DNA of 64,000 bases from a bacterium (GTDB lineage: Bacteria > Planctomycetota > UBA1135 > UBA2386): NCBI GenBank assembly GCA_030432695.1, contig JAUILN010000006.1, positions 186,001-250,000 on the forward strand, in the 5' to 3' direction. The notes under the pieces are model-generated. The model did no database searches and was not told where the DNA came from. It saw nothing but the letters and a program-made list of their open reading frames with translations. A program made the position numbers and the translations under genes. How positions within the stretch are numbered: position 1 is the first letter of the stretch; each line of letters starts with the position of its first letter. Below, piece after piece: positions 25,935-34,910 of this stretch.

Positions 25935-27578
25935 ATGTTCCACCGCTTCGCCGCGGCCCTCGTGGTCGCATCGTTCTCCCTCGCCTCGATCGATGGTGCA
26001 CGCGCACAGGATGCGACGCTGACCGTCCTCCACGGCGTGCCGGGTCTCTCTGCGCCCGTCGAAGTCTTCGCCAACGGCGGTCGTCTCTTCGCCTTCGACT
26101 TCGGCGATCAGGAGGGTCCGCTCGCGTTGCCTGCCGGCAGCTATGCGATCGACATCCAGCTCAATGGAGCGTCGATCCTCAACGCCAACGTCCCGCTGTC
26201 CGCCGGTGTCGACTACAGCGCGATCGCCCATCTCGACGCAGCCGGTTCACCGACCATCTCGCTGTTCACCAACGACTCGTCGAACCTCACCCTGCCGTCG
26301 AGCCGGTTGACCGTGCGGCATACCGCGCAGGCACCCGCGGTCGACGTCGTCCTCAGTCAGGGCGGCTCGCAGGTCGCGCGCTTCGCCAACCTGTCGAATC
26401 CCAACGAGGTCGCCGCCGACGTCGCGCCGGGAACCTACTCGGCCGAGCTGTTCGTCGCCGGCACCAGCACGCGGGCCTTCGGTCCGGTCGACGTGCGGCT
26501 CGAGGACGGCTACGCCTACGCGGTCTACGCGGTCGGCGACGTCAGCGGGCCGAGCTTCCGCCTGTTGATCCAACGCAGCGACCTCGCGGCCCGGGTCACC
26601 GTGGTGCACGGCATTCCCGGGCTGCCGGCTCCGGTCGACGTGTTCGCAGGCAATACCCGGCTGTTCTCGTTCGACTTCGGCGAGATCCAGGGTCCGCTGG
26701 TCCTGAACCCCGGCGCCTACGCATTGTCCGTGCGCCTGCAGGGGCAGACGGTGCTGAGCGCGAACCCGACGGTCGCCGCCGGCGACGATGTGTCGATCGT
26801 CGCCCACCTCGACGCGACCGGTGCGAACAACGTCCTGTCGGTCTTCCCCAACGACGTCAGCGAGCTGTCGTCGGGTGCGCGTCTGTCGGTCCGGCACACC
26901 GCTGCTGCACCCGCGGTCGATGTCGGTCTGGATGCTGGCGGCTCGCGCTTCGCGACCCTGTCGAACCTGTCCAATGGCCAGTCGACGACCGCCGAGGTTC
27001 CGTCGGGCATCTACGAGGCCAACCTCTTCGCGGCGGGCACCTCGAACCGCGCCTTCGGTCCGGCCGTCCTGAAGCCGGCGAGCGACGTGCACTACCTGGT
27101 CTATGCGATCGGTGATCTGACCGGGGGCAGCTTCCAGCTCGCGATCCAGACCATCGACCTGGGCTTCGCCGCGCCGGGTGATCTGACCGCCACGGTGCTC
27201 GGCACCGGCTGCGGTCCGGCGATCGCGGTCGCGTCCTCGCAGGTCGAGTTCGGCGCACCGTTCACTCTGACCGCGAGCGGTGCCGACGCGGACGTCATGG
27301 GCGTCCTCAACGTCGGCGACAGTGATTCGATGTTCGGTGGGCAGAGCCTGCCGGCGTCGCTCACCGCGCTCGGCGCACCGGGGTGCTTCCTCAGCACCAA
27401 CGTCCTGGCGGTCCACCCGCTGATGACGGATGGCAACGGCGACGCCGAGGCGTCCCTGTTCATCCCGAACAGCACGTTCGGCAGCCTCCCCGACCTCTAC
27501 TTCCAGTTCGCGACGCTGAGCAACGCGAATGCGCTGGGCGTCGTGACCTCGGACTACGTCGAGCTGCGGCAGAACTGA
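25935..27578 (+). CDS. Secreted protein with two DUF4397 domains and a C-terminal module
   Basis: 547 residues. A signal peptide is present (1-24, cleavage after ARAQ). Two DUF4397 domains follow at about 25-190 and 205-380: each starts with VTVVHGIPGLPAPVDVFA-type sequence (TVLHGVPGLSAPVEVF in the first) and carries SRLTVRHTAQAPAVDVVL / ARLSVRHTAAAPAVDVGL, APGTYSAELFVAGTSTRAFG / PSGIYEANLFAAGTSNRAFG and YAVYAVGD / YLVYAIGD. From TVLGTGCGPA to the end lies a 125-residue module with SLPASLTALGAPGCFLS and SDYVELRQN at the end, related to modules in three other proteins of the window. The function of DUF4397 is not known; surface or adhesion roles are usually guessed. Confidence 0.86.
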   Translation: MFHRFAAALVVASFSLASIDGARAQDATLTVLHGVPGLSAPVEVFANGGRLFAFDFGDQEGPLALPAGSYAIDIQLNGASILNANVPLSAGVDYSAIAHLDAAGSPTISLFTNDSSNLTLPSSRLTVRHTAQAPAVDVVLSQGGSQVARFANLSNPNEVAADVAPGTYSAELFVAGTSTRAFGPVDVRLEDGYAYAVYAVGDVSGPSFRLLIQRSDLAARVTVVHGIPGLPAPVDVFAGNTRLFSFDFGEIQGPLVLNPGAYALSVRLQGQTVLSANPTVAAGDDVSIVAHLDATGANNVLSVFPNDVSELSSGARLSVRHTAAAPAVDVGLDAGGSRFATLSNLSNGQSTTAEVPSGIYEANLFAAGTSNRAFGPAVLKPASDVHYLVYAIGDLTGGSFQLAIQTIDLGFAAPGDLTATVLGTGCGPAIAVASSQVEFGAPFTLTASGADADVMGVLNVGDSDSMFGGQSLPASLTALGAPGCFLSTNVLAVHPLMTDGNGDAEASLFIPNSTFGSLPDLYFQFATLSNANALGVVTSDYVELRQN

Positions 27579-27644
27579 TTGCATTCCAGGTCGCGCGTGC
27601 CGCGCGGCCACACGACTTCGAGGGGTCTCCGCAACCCTCCCCGC

Positions 27645-27678
27645 GACGGCGGTCGCTCCTTCGGGGGCGGCCGCCGTC
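27645..27678 (+). terminator. Strong terminator with UUCG tetraloop
   Basis: About 15 base pairs (GACGGCGGTCGCTCC against GGGGGCGGCCGCCGTC, two G-T pairs) closed by a C(TTCG)G tetraloop, the very stable UNCG type. It lies 67 bp after the DUF4397 stop and is followed by TTGCATT. Confidence 0.75.
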
Positions 27679-27787
27679 TTGCATTGGGTCGGGCAGCGAC
27701 GTCTGAAGGCGTCGAGAATCCTCTCGATTCCGTCTGAACCGATCGCGGAGCGCTCCGTTCGGCGCGGCCCTCGTTTCACCCCTCGAT

Positions 27788-30031
27788 ATGCATACTCTCG
27801 TCTACCGAAACCGCCGCTTCGGTGTTCCTGCCGCCATTCCGTCGTTGGTCTCGTCGTTGATGCTGCTGGGGGCTCCCACCCTGATGGCGCAGTCCGGCGA
27901 CACCATTCCCCAGGAGCCGGTCCCGGTCACGGAGCCCGAGGAGGATCCGAAGAATCGAGCGCCGGACGCTGGCACCGGCACGCCCCGGCGCTCCGAGAAG
28001 GTCGTCGTCAGTGGTTCCCGCTCTGCCCAGGATCCATTCGAGATCCCGTTCACCAGCTCGGTGATCGACTCGGCCGACCTCCGCGAGCGCCAGTACCGCT
28101 CGACCCCTCAGGCGCTGCGTGATGTTCCCGGTGTCCTGCTCCAGGAGACCGCCTACGGCCACGGCTCGCCCTACATCCGTGGCTTCACGAGCTTCCGCAC
28201 GCTGTTCCTGATCGATGGCATCCGGCTGAACAACTCGGTCTTCAGGCCCGGCCCGAACCAGTACTGGAACACGGTCGATCCCTTCTCCCTCGACCGGATC
28301 GAGGTCCTCAAGGGTCCGAATTCGGTGCTCTACGGCTCCGACGCGGTGGGTGGCACCGTGCAGGCCTTCTCGCGGGCGCCAACCCGCCGGAGCGGCGACG
28401 ACGGCGAGGTGATGTTCGGCGGCCGGACCATGGTCCGCTACGGCTCTGCCGACGACTCGATCATCGGTCGCGGCGAGGTCGAGATGGGCTACGAGCATGA
28501 AGGCGGCGCCTGGTCGGGCCTGATGTTCGGCGGCACGGGCAAGCACTTCGACGACCTCGAGGCGGGCGCCTCGACCGGCAACCAGCTCTACACCGGCTAC
28601 GACGAGCTCGACTTCGACGCCAAGTTCGTCCACGACTTCGGCAACGGCCTCGGCCTCACGATCGCGCACCAGAGTGTCCAGCAGCGCGATGTGCCGCGGA
28701 CGCACAGGACGATCTTCGCCAACGGCTGGCGCGGCACCGATCTCGGCAGCGACCTGGAGCGCGAGTTCGATCAGGACCGCACGCTCACCTACATCCAGTT
28801 CTACGGCGACGATCTCGGCGGAGCGATCGATGCGTTCAAGATCAGCGCCTCGCTGCACAACCAGGAGGAGCGTCGCGACCGCACCCGCAGCAACGGCAAC
28901 CAGGAGGCGACCGGGTTCGACGTCGACACCTGGGGTCTGTGGGCCCAGGCGGAGTCCGAGACCGGCATCGGCCGACTCACCTATGGCGCCGAGTGGTACC
29001 ACGACGAGGTCGACTCGTTCTTCGAGCGCGTCGGAACGCCGGCGCAGCCGGGAGACGACCTCTCCGGTCCGATCGCCGACGACTCGACCTACGACCTGTT
29101 CGCGGTGTTCGTCCAGGACACCTTCGAGGTCGACGACCAGCTGTCGTTCACCCTCGGTGGTCGCTTCAACTACGCGGCGGCGAAGTCCGACAAGGTGCGT
29201 GATCCGGATACCGGCAACGCGATCTCGGTCGACGACTCCTGGGACGACTTCGTGTTCAGCGCCCGTGGTCGCTACGAAGTCGTGCCCGACGAGGTCGCGA
29301 TCTATGGCGGCGTGAGCCAGGGCTTCCGCGCGCCGAACCTCTCCGACCTGAGCCGCTTCGACGACGCCCGGACCAACGAGTTCGAGGTGCCTTCGACCGG
29401 CCTCGATGCCGAGCGCTACATCCAGTACGAGATCGGCATGAAGATCGAGGAGCCCACCTGGGCCGCGGAGACCGCGTTCTTCTACACCGACATCCAGGAT
29501 CAGATCCTGCGCTTCCCGACCGGCAACATGATCGGGACCAACGACGAGGTGCGGAAGGCCAACGTCGGCGACGGCTACGTCTACGGCATCGAGTTCGGTG
29601 GCTCGTTCCGGATCGTCGACGAGGTCACGCTGTTCGGCAACGCGGCGTTCCTCGAGGGGCAGGTCGAGAACTACGTGTCACCGGGCGTCGAGCAGCAGAC
29701 GTGGCTCACCCGCATGATGCCGCTCACCTACCAGGTCGGTGTGCGCTGGGACGACATCGTCCACGATCGGTTCTGGGCCGAGACACGGCTGGTTCGTGCC
29801 GAGAAGGCCGACAAGCTGTCGTTCGGCGACATGGGCGACACGTCGCGCATCCCGATGGGTGGCACACCGGCCTACACCGTCTGGGATATCGGTGCAGGTG
29901 CGCGCCTCAGTGACGACTCGGACCTCGTCGTGCGGGTCGAGAACCTCACCGACGACGACTACCGGATCCACGGATCGGGTCTGAACCGTCCGGGGCGCAA
30001 CTTCCTGTTCGCGCTCGAAACGCGTTTCTGA
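27788..30031 (+). CDS. TonB-dependent outer-membrane receptor
   Basis: Active importer in the outer membrane driven by TonB. 747 residues. A signal peptide ends after LMAQS (about residue 36); an acidic linker follows. The plug domain is at about 70-200: EKVVVSGSRSAQDPFEIP (TonB-box-like start), DLRERQYRSTPQALRDVPGV, YIRGFTSFRTLFLIDGIRLN, and IEVLKGPNSVLYGSDAVGGT. The rest is a 22-stranded beta-barrel, rich in aromatic-ended strands, and the last residues NFLFALETRF end in Phe as outer-membrane barrels do. The substrate cannot be read from sequence. The partner TonB may be the one near 6 kb. No cobalamin riboswitch was recognised in the 209 bp upstream. Confidence 0.92.
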   Translation: MHTLVYRNRRFGVPAAIPSLVSSLMLLGAPTLMAQSGDTIPQEPVPVTEPEEDPKNRAPDAGTGTPRRSEKVVVSGSRSAQDPFEIPFTSSVIDSADLRERQYRSTPQALRDVPGVLLQETAYGHGSPYIRGFTSFRTLFLIDGIRLNNSVFRPGPNQYWNTVDPFSLDRIEVLKGPNSVLYGSDAVGGTVQAFSRAPTRRSGDDGEVMFGGRTMVRYGSADDSIIGRGEVEMGYEHEGGAWSGLMFGGTGKHFDDLEAGASTGNQLYTGYDELDFDAKFVHDFGNGLGLTIAHQSVQQRDVPRTHRTIFANGWRGTDLGSDLEREFDQDRTLTYIQFYGDDLGGAIDAFKISASLHNQEERRDRTRSNGNQEATGFDVDTWGLWAQAESETGIGRLTYGAEWYHDEVDSFFERVGTPAQPGDDLSGPIADDSTYDLFAVFVQDTFEVDDQLSFTLGGRFNYAAAKSDKVRDPDTGNAISVDDSWDDFVFSARGRYEVVPDEVAIYGGVSQGFRAPNLSDLSRFDDARTNEFEVPSTGLDAERYIQYEIGMKIEEPTWAAETAFFYTDIQDQILRFPTGNMIGTNDEVRKANVGDGYVYGIEFGGSFRIVDEVTLFGNAAFLEGQVENYVSPGVEQQTWLTRMMPLTYQVGVRWDDIVHDRFWAETRLVRAEKADKLSFGDMGDTSRIPMGGTPAYTVWDIGAGARLSDDSDLVVRVENLTDDDYRIHGSGLNRPGRNFLFALETRF

Positions 30032-30076
30032 CCGGCTCCCGCGCTCCGCAGCGAGTCACCCGCGCTCCGCGGCAAT

Positions 30077-30793
30077 TCAGTCGTCGAGCGCGGCCTGCAG
30101 GATCTCGATCGCGTCGCGGATCGCGTCCTTCAGCCGCGCGTTCTCGACCTGCGCGGCTTCTTCGATCTGCGCGATCGCCTGGCGCAGCGCGCCCTCGACC
30201 GACGGAGTCGATCCCGCCGCGGGCATCCGGTGCTTCACGGCCGAGGGGCGGCCGACGGCGCGCGGCGCGGACGGCCGCCGCGTGGGGGTGCGGGGCGCTT
30301 CGTCGTCCTCGAACTCTTCCTCGACCTCGACCGCGCGCTGCTTCGGCTTGCGCTTCGCCGGCTCGGCCATGCCGAGCAGCACCTTCGCCGAGTGCAGGCT
30401 GCGCCCTGACAGTCCCACGCCGCGGGTCATGGCTTCGTCGCGGAAGTCCCTGAAGTTGGCCTCGCGGTCCTGGAGCAGCTTGTAGACGCAGAACAGGATG
30501 CCTTCCTTGGCATCCGGGAAGTGGCCGCGCAGCCGCACCAGCGCGTCGTCCCACGACTCGCCGAGAACCGCGTCCGGAGCGCCCCTGCCCGATTCCGGGC
30601 GCTCGATACCCCCGTCCGACTCCGTTTCCTCGTCCTGCGACTCCATCTGCTCCTCCTCGTCGTGGGAACGGGTCGCCTTTTTCTCGGCGGCCCGCGTCTC
30701 GGCCTTCAGGCCCTCAGAGCCCATGATGTTCGAGGGGTCGAACGGAAACATGTCGGTATCGGTCATCGCGGGGTCCATTTCGGATACGGGCAT
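30077..30793 (-). CDS. Hypothetical protein, acidic with C-terminal coiled coil
   Basis: 238 residues, not recognised. The N-terminal 70 residues are Glu/Asp-rich and disordered (DEEEQMESQDEETES). A short folded part follows (SWDDALVRLRGHFPDAKEGI, then FCVYKLLQDREANFRDFRDEAM). A second disordered Arg/Pro-rich stretch follows (about 150-190). The last 40 residues form a coiled-coil helix (EGALRQAIAQIEEAAQVEN). It lies 23 bp after lpdA on the same strand, so it is probably the last gene of the 2-oxoacid dehydrogenase transcript. The first in-frame ATG at 30793 and an ATG nine codons later are both possible starts. Confidence 0.65.
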   Translation of the reverse strand: MPVSEMDPAMTDTDMFPFDPSNIMGSEGLKAETRAAEKKATRSHDEEEQMESQDEETESDGGIERPESGRGAPDAVLGESWDDALVRLRGHFPDAKEGILFCVYKLLQDREANFRDFRDEAMTRGVGLSGRSLHSAKVLLGMAEPAKRKPKQRAVEVEEEFEDDEAPRTPTRRPSAPRAVGRPSAVKHRMPAAGSTPSVEGALRQAIAQIEEAAQVENARLKDAIRDAIEILQAALDD

Positions 30794-30816
30794 AGGATGC
30801 GGCTACCGGGCGATTG

Positions 30817-32229
30817 TCACTTCCCGGGCTTCTGGAAGATATGGACCGCCATGCTATGGACGGCCTCCGCGGCTTCCATCACCGCCTCGGGCAATGTCGG
30901 GTGGGCGTGGATCGTCGACGCGACGTCCTCGGTGGTCGCGCCCAGCTCGATCGCCAGCGCGGCCTCGGCGATCAGCTCGGTGACCTCGGGGCCGATCATA
31001 TGCACACCGAGGACCTTGTCGGTGTTCTTGTCGGACACCACCTTGGCCCAGCCCTCGGGCTCGTTGATCGACAGCGCTCGACCCGAGGCAGCGAACGGGA
31101 ACTTGCCCTCGACCGGCTCGAAACCGCGCTCCTTGGCCTCGTCGCTGCTCAGCCCGACGCTGGCGATCTCCGGATCGGTGAAGATCACCGCCGGGATGCA
31201 GGCCGGGTCGTAGGCGGCGCCCTTGTCGCCGGCGATCGCGGCGGCGGCGATCAGGCCCTCGTGCGAGCCCTTGTGGGCCAGCATCGGCTGGCCGGCGCAG
31301 TCGCCGATCGCCCAGATGCCCTTGACGTTGGTCTGGCGCTGGGCGTCGACGCCGATGAAGCCGCGCTCGTCGACCTTCACACCGACCTCCTCCAGGCCGA
31401 GGCCCTTGCCGTTGGGACGGCGGCCGACGGTGGACAGCACCACGTCGCACTGGAACTTCTCGATCTTGCCGTCGCCGACGTCGACCTGGACCACCAGGCC
31501 GGCCTTGGTCTGCTCGTAGCCGACCGCCTTGGCACCGAGGTGCACCGGGATCTTCTTCTTCTTGAGCGAGCGGCCCATCTCCTTGGACAGCTCGGCCTCC
31601 ATGCCCGGCAGCACCCGGTCCATGAACTCGATCACCCGGATCTCGCTACCGAGGTTGTGGTAGACGAGGCCGAGCTCGAGGCCGATGTAGCCACCGCCGA
31701 TGACCAGCATCCGCTCGGGGATCTGTTTGGGGGCGAGCGCCTCGGTGGAGCTCCAGACGTGCTCGCCGTCGAACGCGAAGCCGGGGATCTCGATCGGGGT
31801 CGAGCCGACTGCCACGACGACGTTCTTCGCCTCGATCGTCTGCTTCTTGCCGTCCTTGTCGGTCACCTCGACCTTACCGGGTGCGGTGACCTTCGCGGTG
31901 CCGTCGAAGGTGTCGACCTTGTGGTTCTTCAGCAGCCCGCCGACGCCGCCGGTGAGCTTGCCGACGATGCCCTGCTTCCACTCGACCATCTTGGCGACGT
32001 CGAGCTTCGGTTCGCCGACCTGGATGCCCATCACGTCGGCTTCCTTGATCTTCTTGAGCGTCTTGCCGGCGTTGATCAGCGCCTTGCTGGGGATGCAGCC
32101 GACGTTCAGGCAGACGCCACCCATGTACTGCTTCTCCACCACGGCGGTCTTCAGGCCGAGCTGGGCGCAGCGGATCGCGCAGACGTAGCCGGCGGGGCCG
32201 GCACCGAGGACGAGGACGTCGTAGCTCAT
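30817..32229 (-). CDS. lpdA: Dihydrolipoyl dehydrogenase (E3)
   Basis: Re-oxidises dihydrolipoyl groups of the E2 subunit using NAD+. 470 residues, normal length. FAD motif VLVLGAGPAGYVCAIRCAQL at the N-terminus, redox-active disulfide Cys40-Cys45 in GGVCLNVGCIPSKAL, NAD motif LVIGGGYIGLELGLVY, second FAD contact IWAIGDCAGQPMLAHKG, and the catalytic His-Glu pair in HAHPTLPEAVMEAA near the C-terminus. It is the fifth enzyme gene of the operon, 52 bp after the second E1 alpha gene. It shares the minus-strand transcript with lipA, E1, E2 and the coiled-coil gene. Confidence 0.97.
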   Translation of the reverse strand: MSYDVLVLGAGPAGYVCAIRCAQLGLKTAVVEKQYMGGVCLNVGCIPSKALINAGKTLKKIKEADVMGIQVGEPKLDVAKMVEWKQGIVGKLTGGVGGLLKNHKVDTFDGTAKVTAPGKVEVTDKDGKKQTIEAKNVVVAVGSTPIEIPGFAFDGEHVWSSTEALAPKQIPERMLVIGGGYIGLELGLVYHNLGSEIRVIEFMDRVLPGMEAELSKEMGRSLKKKKIPVHLGAKAVGYEQTKAGLVVQVDVGDGKIEKFQCDVVLSTVGRRPNGKGLGLEEVGVKVDERGFIGVDAQRQTNVKGIWAIGDCAGQPMLAHKGSHEGLIAAAAIAGDKGAAYDPACIPAVIFTDPEIASVGLSSDEAKERGFEPVEGKFPFAASGRALSINEPEGWAKVVSDKNTDKVLGVHMIGPEVTELIAEAALAIELGATTEDVASTIHAHPTLPEAVMEAAEAVHSMAVHIFQKPGK

Positions 32230-32281
32230 GTCAGGGAAGTCTCGGAGGGGTATGCGTGGGCTTGGGAGAGCTGGTGGCGGA

Positions 32282-33427
32282 TCAGTCCGCCAGCCAGTCC
32301 CGGTAGTCGGCGAGGAGGCCCGGCGTGGGCTCGGCGAAGACGTCGGTGATCAGCGTCTCGCGCGCGGGCGGTCCAGCGGCCTCGGCTTCGCGGATCGCCT
32401 CGTTGACCTCGGCGGCGATCCGGTCCTGCAGGCCCTGCTCGTCGTCGGCCGACCAGTTGCCGGCCTGCTCGAGGTGGCGGCGCAGGCGTTCGACCGGATC
32501 GCGCTGCTCCCAGGCGGCGACCTCGGCCTCGTCGCGGTAGCGGCTCGGGTCGTCGGACGAGGAGTGGCCGAGGCGCCGATAGGTCACCAGCTCCAGGAAC
32601 GTGGGGCCGTCACCCTGCCTGGCCCGCTGAGCGGCCTCGCGGGTCGCCGCGTACACCGCGAGCACGTCGTTGCCGTCGACCCGGACCGACGGCATACCGT
32701 AGGCGTCGGCCTTCATCGCCAGGGTCTCCGACGCGCTCTGCATGCTGATCGGCACCGAGATCGCCCACTGGTTGTTCTGGCAGATGAGCACGCACGGCGC
32801 CTTGTACACCGCGGCGAAGTTCATTCCCGAGTGGAAGTCGTTGGCGCTGGTCGCTCCGTCGCCCATGTAGCCGGCGACCACCACGTCGTCGCCGCGCAGC
32901 CGCGCCGCCATCGCCGCGCCGACCGCGTGGCTGATCTGCGTGCCGATCACCGACGACATGCCGTAGTAGTTGCCTTCCTTGAAGGTGTAGTGGCACGGCA
33001 TCTGGCGGCCCTTGCAGCGATCGAGGTCGTTGCCGATGAGCTGCGCGATCGCCACGTGCAGCGGCAGGCCGCGCATCAGTGCGGCGGCGCCTTCGCGGAG
33101 TGCCGGGAAGATCCAGTCGCGGTCCTCGAGGGCGGCGACCGAGCCGACCGTGGCCGCTTCCTGGCCGAGGATCGGGCCGTAGAAGCCGATCCGGCCCTGG
33201 CGCTGGAGCACCAGCATGCGGCGGTCGAACTCGCGGACGCGCACCATGGTCTCGTACAGGTGCAGCAGCGTCTCGGTGGGCAGGCCCGGGTCGCGATTCG
33301 GATCGAGGGAGCCATCCTCCTTGAGGACGCTCAGCATGCGCGCGCTGCCGGCGACCTGGCCGGGGGCACTCTTTCGCGGGGCCTTGCGGGAGCCGGACTT
33401 GCGGCGCGGGGCGCTCTTGCGGGCCAT
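32282..33427 (-). CDS. 2-oxoacid dehydrogenase E1 alpha subunit (second copy)
   Basis: Thiamine diphosphate-dependent decarboxylase subunit, 381 residues. The ThDP motif is VVAGYMGDGATSANDFHSGM with the family's NN in ICQNNQWAISVP. The loop YRRLGHSSSDDPSRYRD matches the SSDD loop of branched-chain dehydrogenases. Other conserved blocks: RQGRIGFYGPILGQEA and KGRQMPCHYTF. The first 25 residues are a basic Lys/Arg-Ser tail (KSAPRRKSGSRKAPRKSAP) that the other copy lacks. It lies between the E2 gene and lpdA. A partner E1 beta gene is not directly beside it; the only beta subunit is encoded two genes away. Therefore both alpha copies may compete for one beta subunit. Confidence 0.92.
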   Translation of the reverse strand: MARKSAPRRKSGSRKAPRKSAPGQVAGSARMLSVLKEDGSLDPNRDPGLPTETLLHLYETMVRVREFDRRMLVLQRQGRIGFYGPILGQEAATVGSVAALEDRDWIFPALREGAAALMRGLPLHVAIAQLIGNDLDRCKGRQMPCHYTFKEGNYYGMSSVIGTQISHAVGAAMAARLRGDDVVVAGYMGDGATSANDFHSGMNFAAVYKAPCVLICQNNQWAISVPISMQSASETLAMKADAYGMPSVRVDGNDVLAVYAATREAAQRARQGDGPTFLELVTYRRLGHSSSDDPSRYRDEAEVAAWEQRDPVERLRRHLEQAGNWSADDEQGLQDRIAAEVNEAIREAEAAGPPARETLITDVFAEPTPGLLADYRDWLAD

Positions 33428-33498
33428 CAGTGTCTCCGTGGTTCTCGAGAGTTCGGCATCGCGCCGCGGGGTCGGGCGGTCCGTGGGCGACGCTGCGC

Positions 33499-34818
33499 TC
33501 AGACCGCGCCGAGCAGCAGCTTCCGCGGGTTCTCGAGGAGATCCTTGATGACGTTCATCCAGCGGGCGCCGGTGGCACCGTCGACGATGCGGTGGTCGAT
33601 GCTCACCGACAGGTACATCACGCTGCCGGGCACGATCTCGCCCGCGGCGTTGATCACCGGGGTCTGCTTGATCGCGTGGACGCCGAGGATGGCGACCTCG
33701 GGGAAGTTGATGACCGGCGTCGCGAACAGTCCGCCGATGTTGCCGGCGTTGGTGATCGTGAAGGTGCCGCCCTGCAGCTGGTCGACGCCGACCTTGCCGT
33801 CACGGGTCGCCGCGGCGAGTTCCTGCAGCTCCTTGGCGAGCTGGGCGATCGACTTCTTGTCGACGTCCTTCAACACCGGAACGATCAGGCCCTGCTCGGT
33901 GTCGGTGGCGATGCCGAAGTTGTGGTAGTGCTTGATGACCAGCTCGTTGGTCGACTCGTCGAGCGCCGAGTTCATCATCGGGAACTTGCGGTGCGCCTCG
34001 ACCACGGCCTTCATGATGAACGGCAGGTAGGTCACGTTGATGCCGTCGTCGGCATACATCGCCTTGGCCTCCTTGCGCAGCTTCACCAGCTCGGTCACGT
34101 CGATGTCGTCGACGTAGGTGAAGTGGGCCGCGGTGTTCTTCGACCGCGACATGGCGTCGGCGATCTTGCGGCGCAGACCGCGGAACGGAATGCGCTCCTC
34201 GATCTGTCCCTGCCCGGCGGCCGGGGGGATCGAGATCGGGGCGTGCGTCGGGCGGGCGGGGGGGCTGGCCGCGGGTGCCTTGGCAGCCGGCGCGGCTGCT
34301 CCGCCGGCGTGGCGCTCGAGGTCCTCGTTCGTGACCCGGCCGCTGGGGCCGGTACCCTCGACCTTGCCGAGATCGATGCCCATCTCTCGGGCGCGCTTGC
34401 GGGTAGCGGGCGCGGCGAGCACCTTGCCGGGCTCGGCCTGCTCGAACGCGGCGGGAGCTTCGGGGGCCGGCTGCGCCGGGGCGGGCTCGGGCTTCGCCGT
34501 GTCCTGCTTCGGTGCTGCGGGCGCGGCCTCCTGCTTCGCCGGGGCCGGTGCGGAGCCGCCACTTCCGCCACCGGCGCCGTCGAGATCGAACACCGCGATC
34601 ACCGACTCGACCGGAACGATGTCGCCCTCCTTGGCCTTCAGCTCTTTCACCACGCCGTCGTACGGCGCGGTGATCATGACCGTGGCCTTGTCCGTCATGA
34701 CCTCGACGAACTCGTCCTCTTCCTTGACGGTCTGACCTTCGCTGACCTTCCAGGAGACGATCTCGCCCTCGGCGATGCCTTCTCCGATGTCCGGAAGCTT
34801 GAACTCCTTGATGGTCAT
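33499..34818 (-). CDS. Dihydrolipoyl acyltransferase (E2) of 2-oxoacid dehydrogenase complex
   Basis: Core of the complex, which moves acyl groups from E1 to CoA on a lipoyl arm. 439 residues. One lipoyl domain (1-80) with the lipoylated Lys44 in VMTDKATVMITAPYDG, a form seen in branched-chain E2 enzymes. An Ala/Pro linker follows (about 82-135), then the E1/E3-binding domain LAAPATRKRAREMGIDLGKV (about 136-175), a second Pro-rich linker, and the catalytic domain from about 210 with His409 and Asp413 in SIDHRIVDGATGARW. LipA is encoded in the same operon and supplies its cofactor. Substrate range (branched-chain acids or pyruvate) is not proven. Confidence 0.94.
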   Translation of the reverse strand: MTIKEFKLPDIGEGIAEGEIVSWKVSEGQTVKEEDEFVEVMTDKATVMITAPYDGVVKELKAKEGDIVPVESVIAVFDLDGAGGGSGGSAPAPAKQEAAPAAPKQDTAKPEPAPAQPAPEAPAAFEQAEPGKVLAAPATRKRAREMGIDLGKVEGTGPSGRVTNEDLERHAGGAAAPAAKAPAASPPARPTHAPISIPPAAGQGQIEERIPFRGLRRKIADAMSRSKNTAAHFTYVDDIDVTELVKLRKEAKAMYADDGINVTYLPFIMKAVVEAHRKFPMMNSALDESTNELVIKHYHNFGIATDTEQGLIVPVLKDVDKKSIAQLAKELQELAAATRDGKVGVDQLQGGTFTITNAGNIGGLFATPVINFPEVAILGVHAIKQTPVINAAGEIVPGSVMYLSVSIDHRIVDGATGARWMNVIKDLLENPRKLLLGAV

Positions 34819-34910
34819 GTCTGCAGGGCTCTTTCTGTCGGGGGTGTGCGAGTGGGAATGCGATCGGGTCCGGTGAGCTGAAGCGGCGACGGGTCACCCG
34901 CCGCGCGGCC

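Noticed and set aside
27579..27787. Cobalamin riboswitch before the TonB-dependent receptor
   Set aside because: Considered because a cobalamin adenosyltransferase gene is in the window. I found no B12-box-like sequence; the only structured element is the terminator of the previous gene.
30032..30076. Repeated CCCGCGCTCCGC between the receptor and coiled-coil genes
   Set aside because: Two short copies in a GC-rich gap are expected by chance and do not form a clear stem.
30814..32349. Plus-strand frame opposite lpdA
   Set aside because: All E3 motifs are on the minus strand; the plus frame is His/Asp/Leu-rich without a domain.
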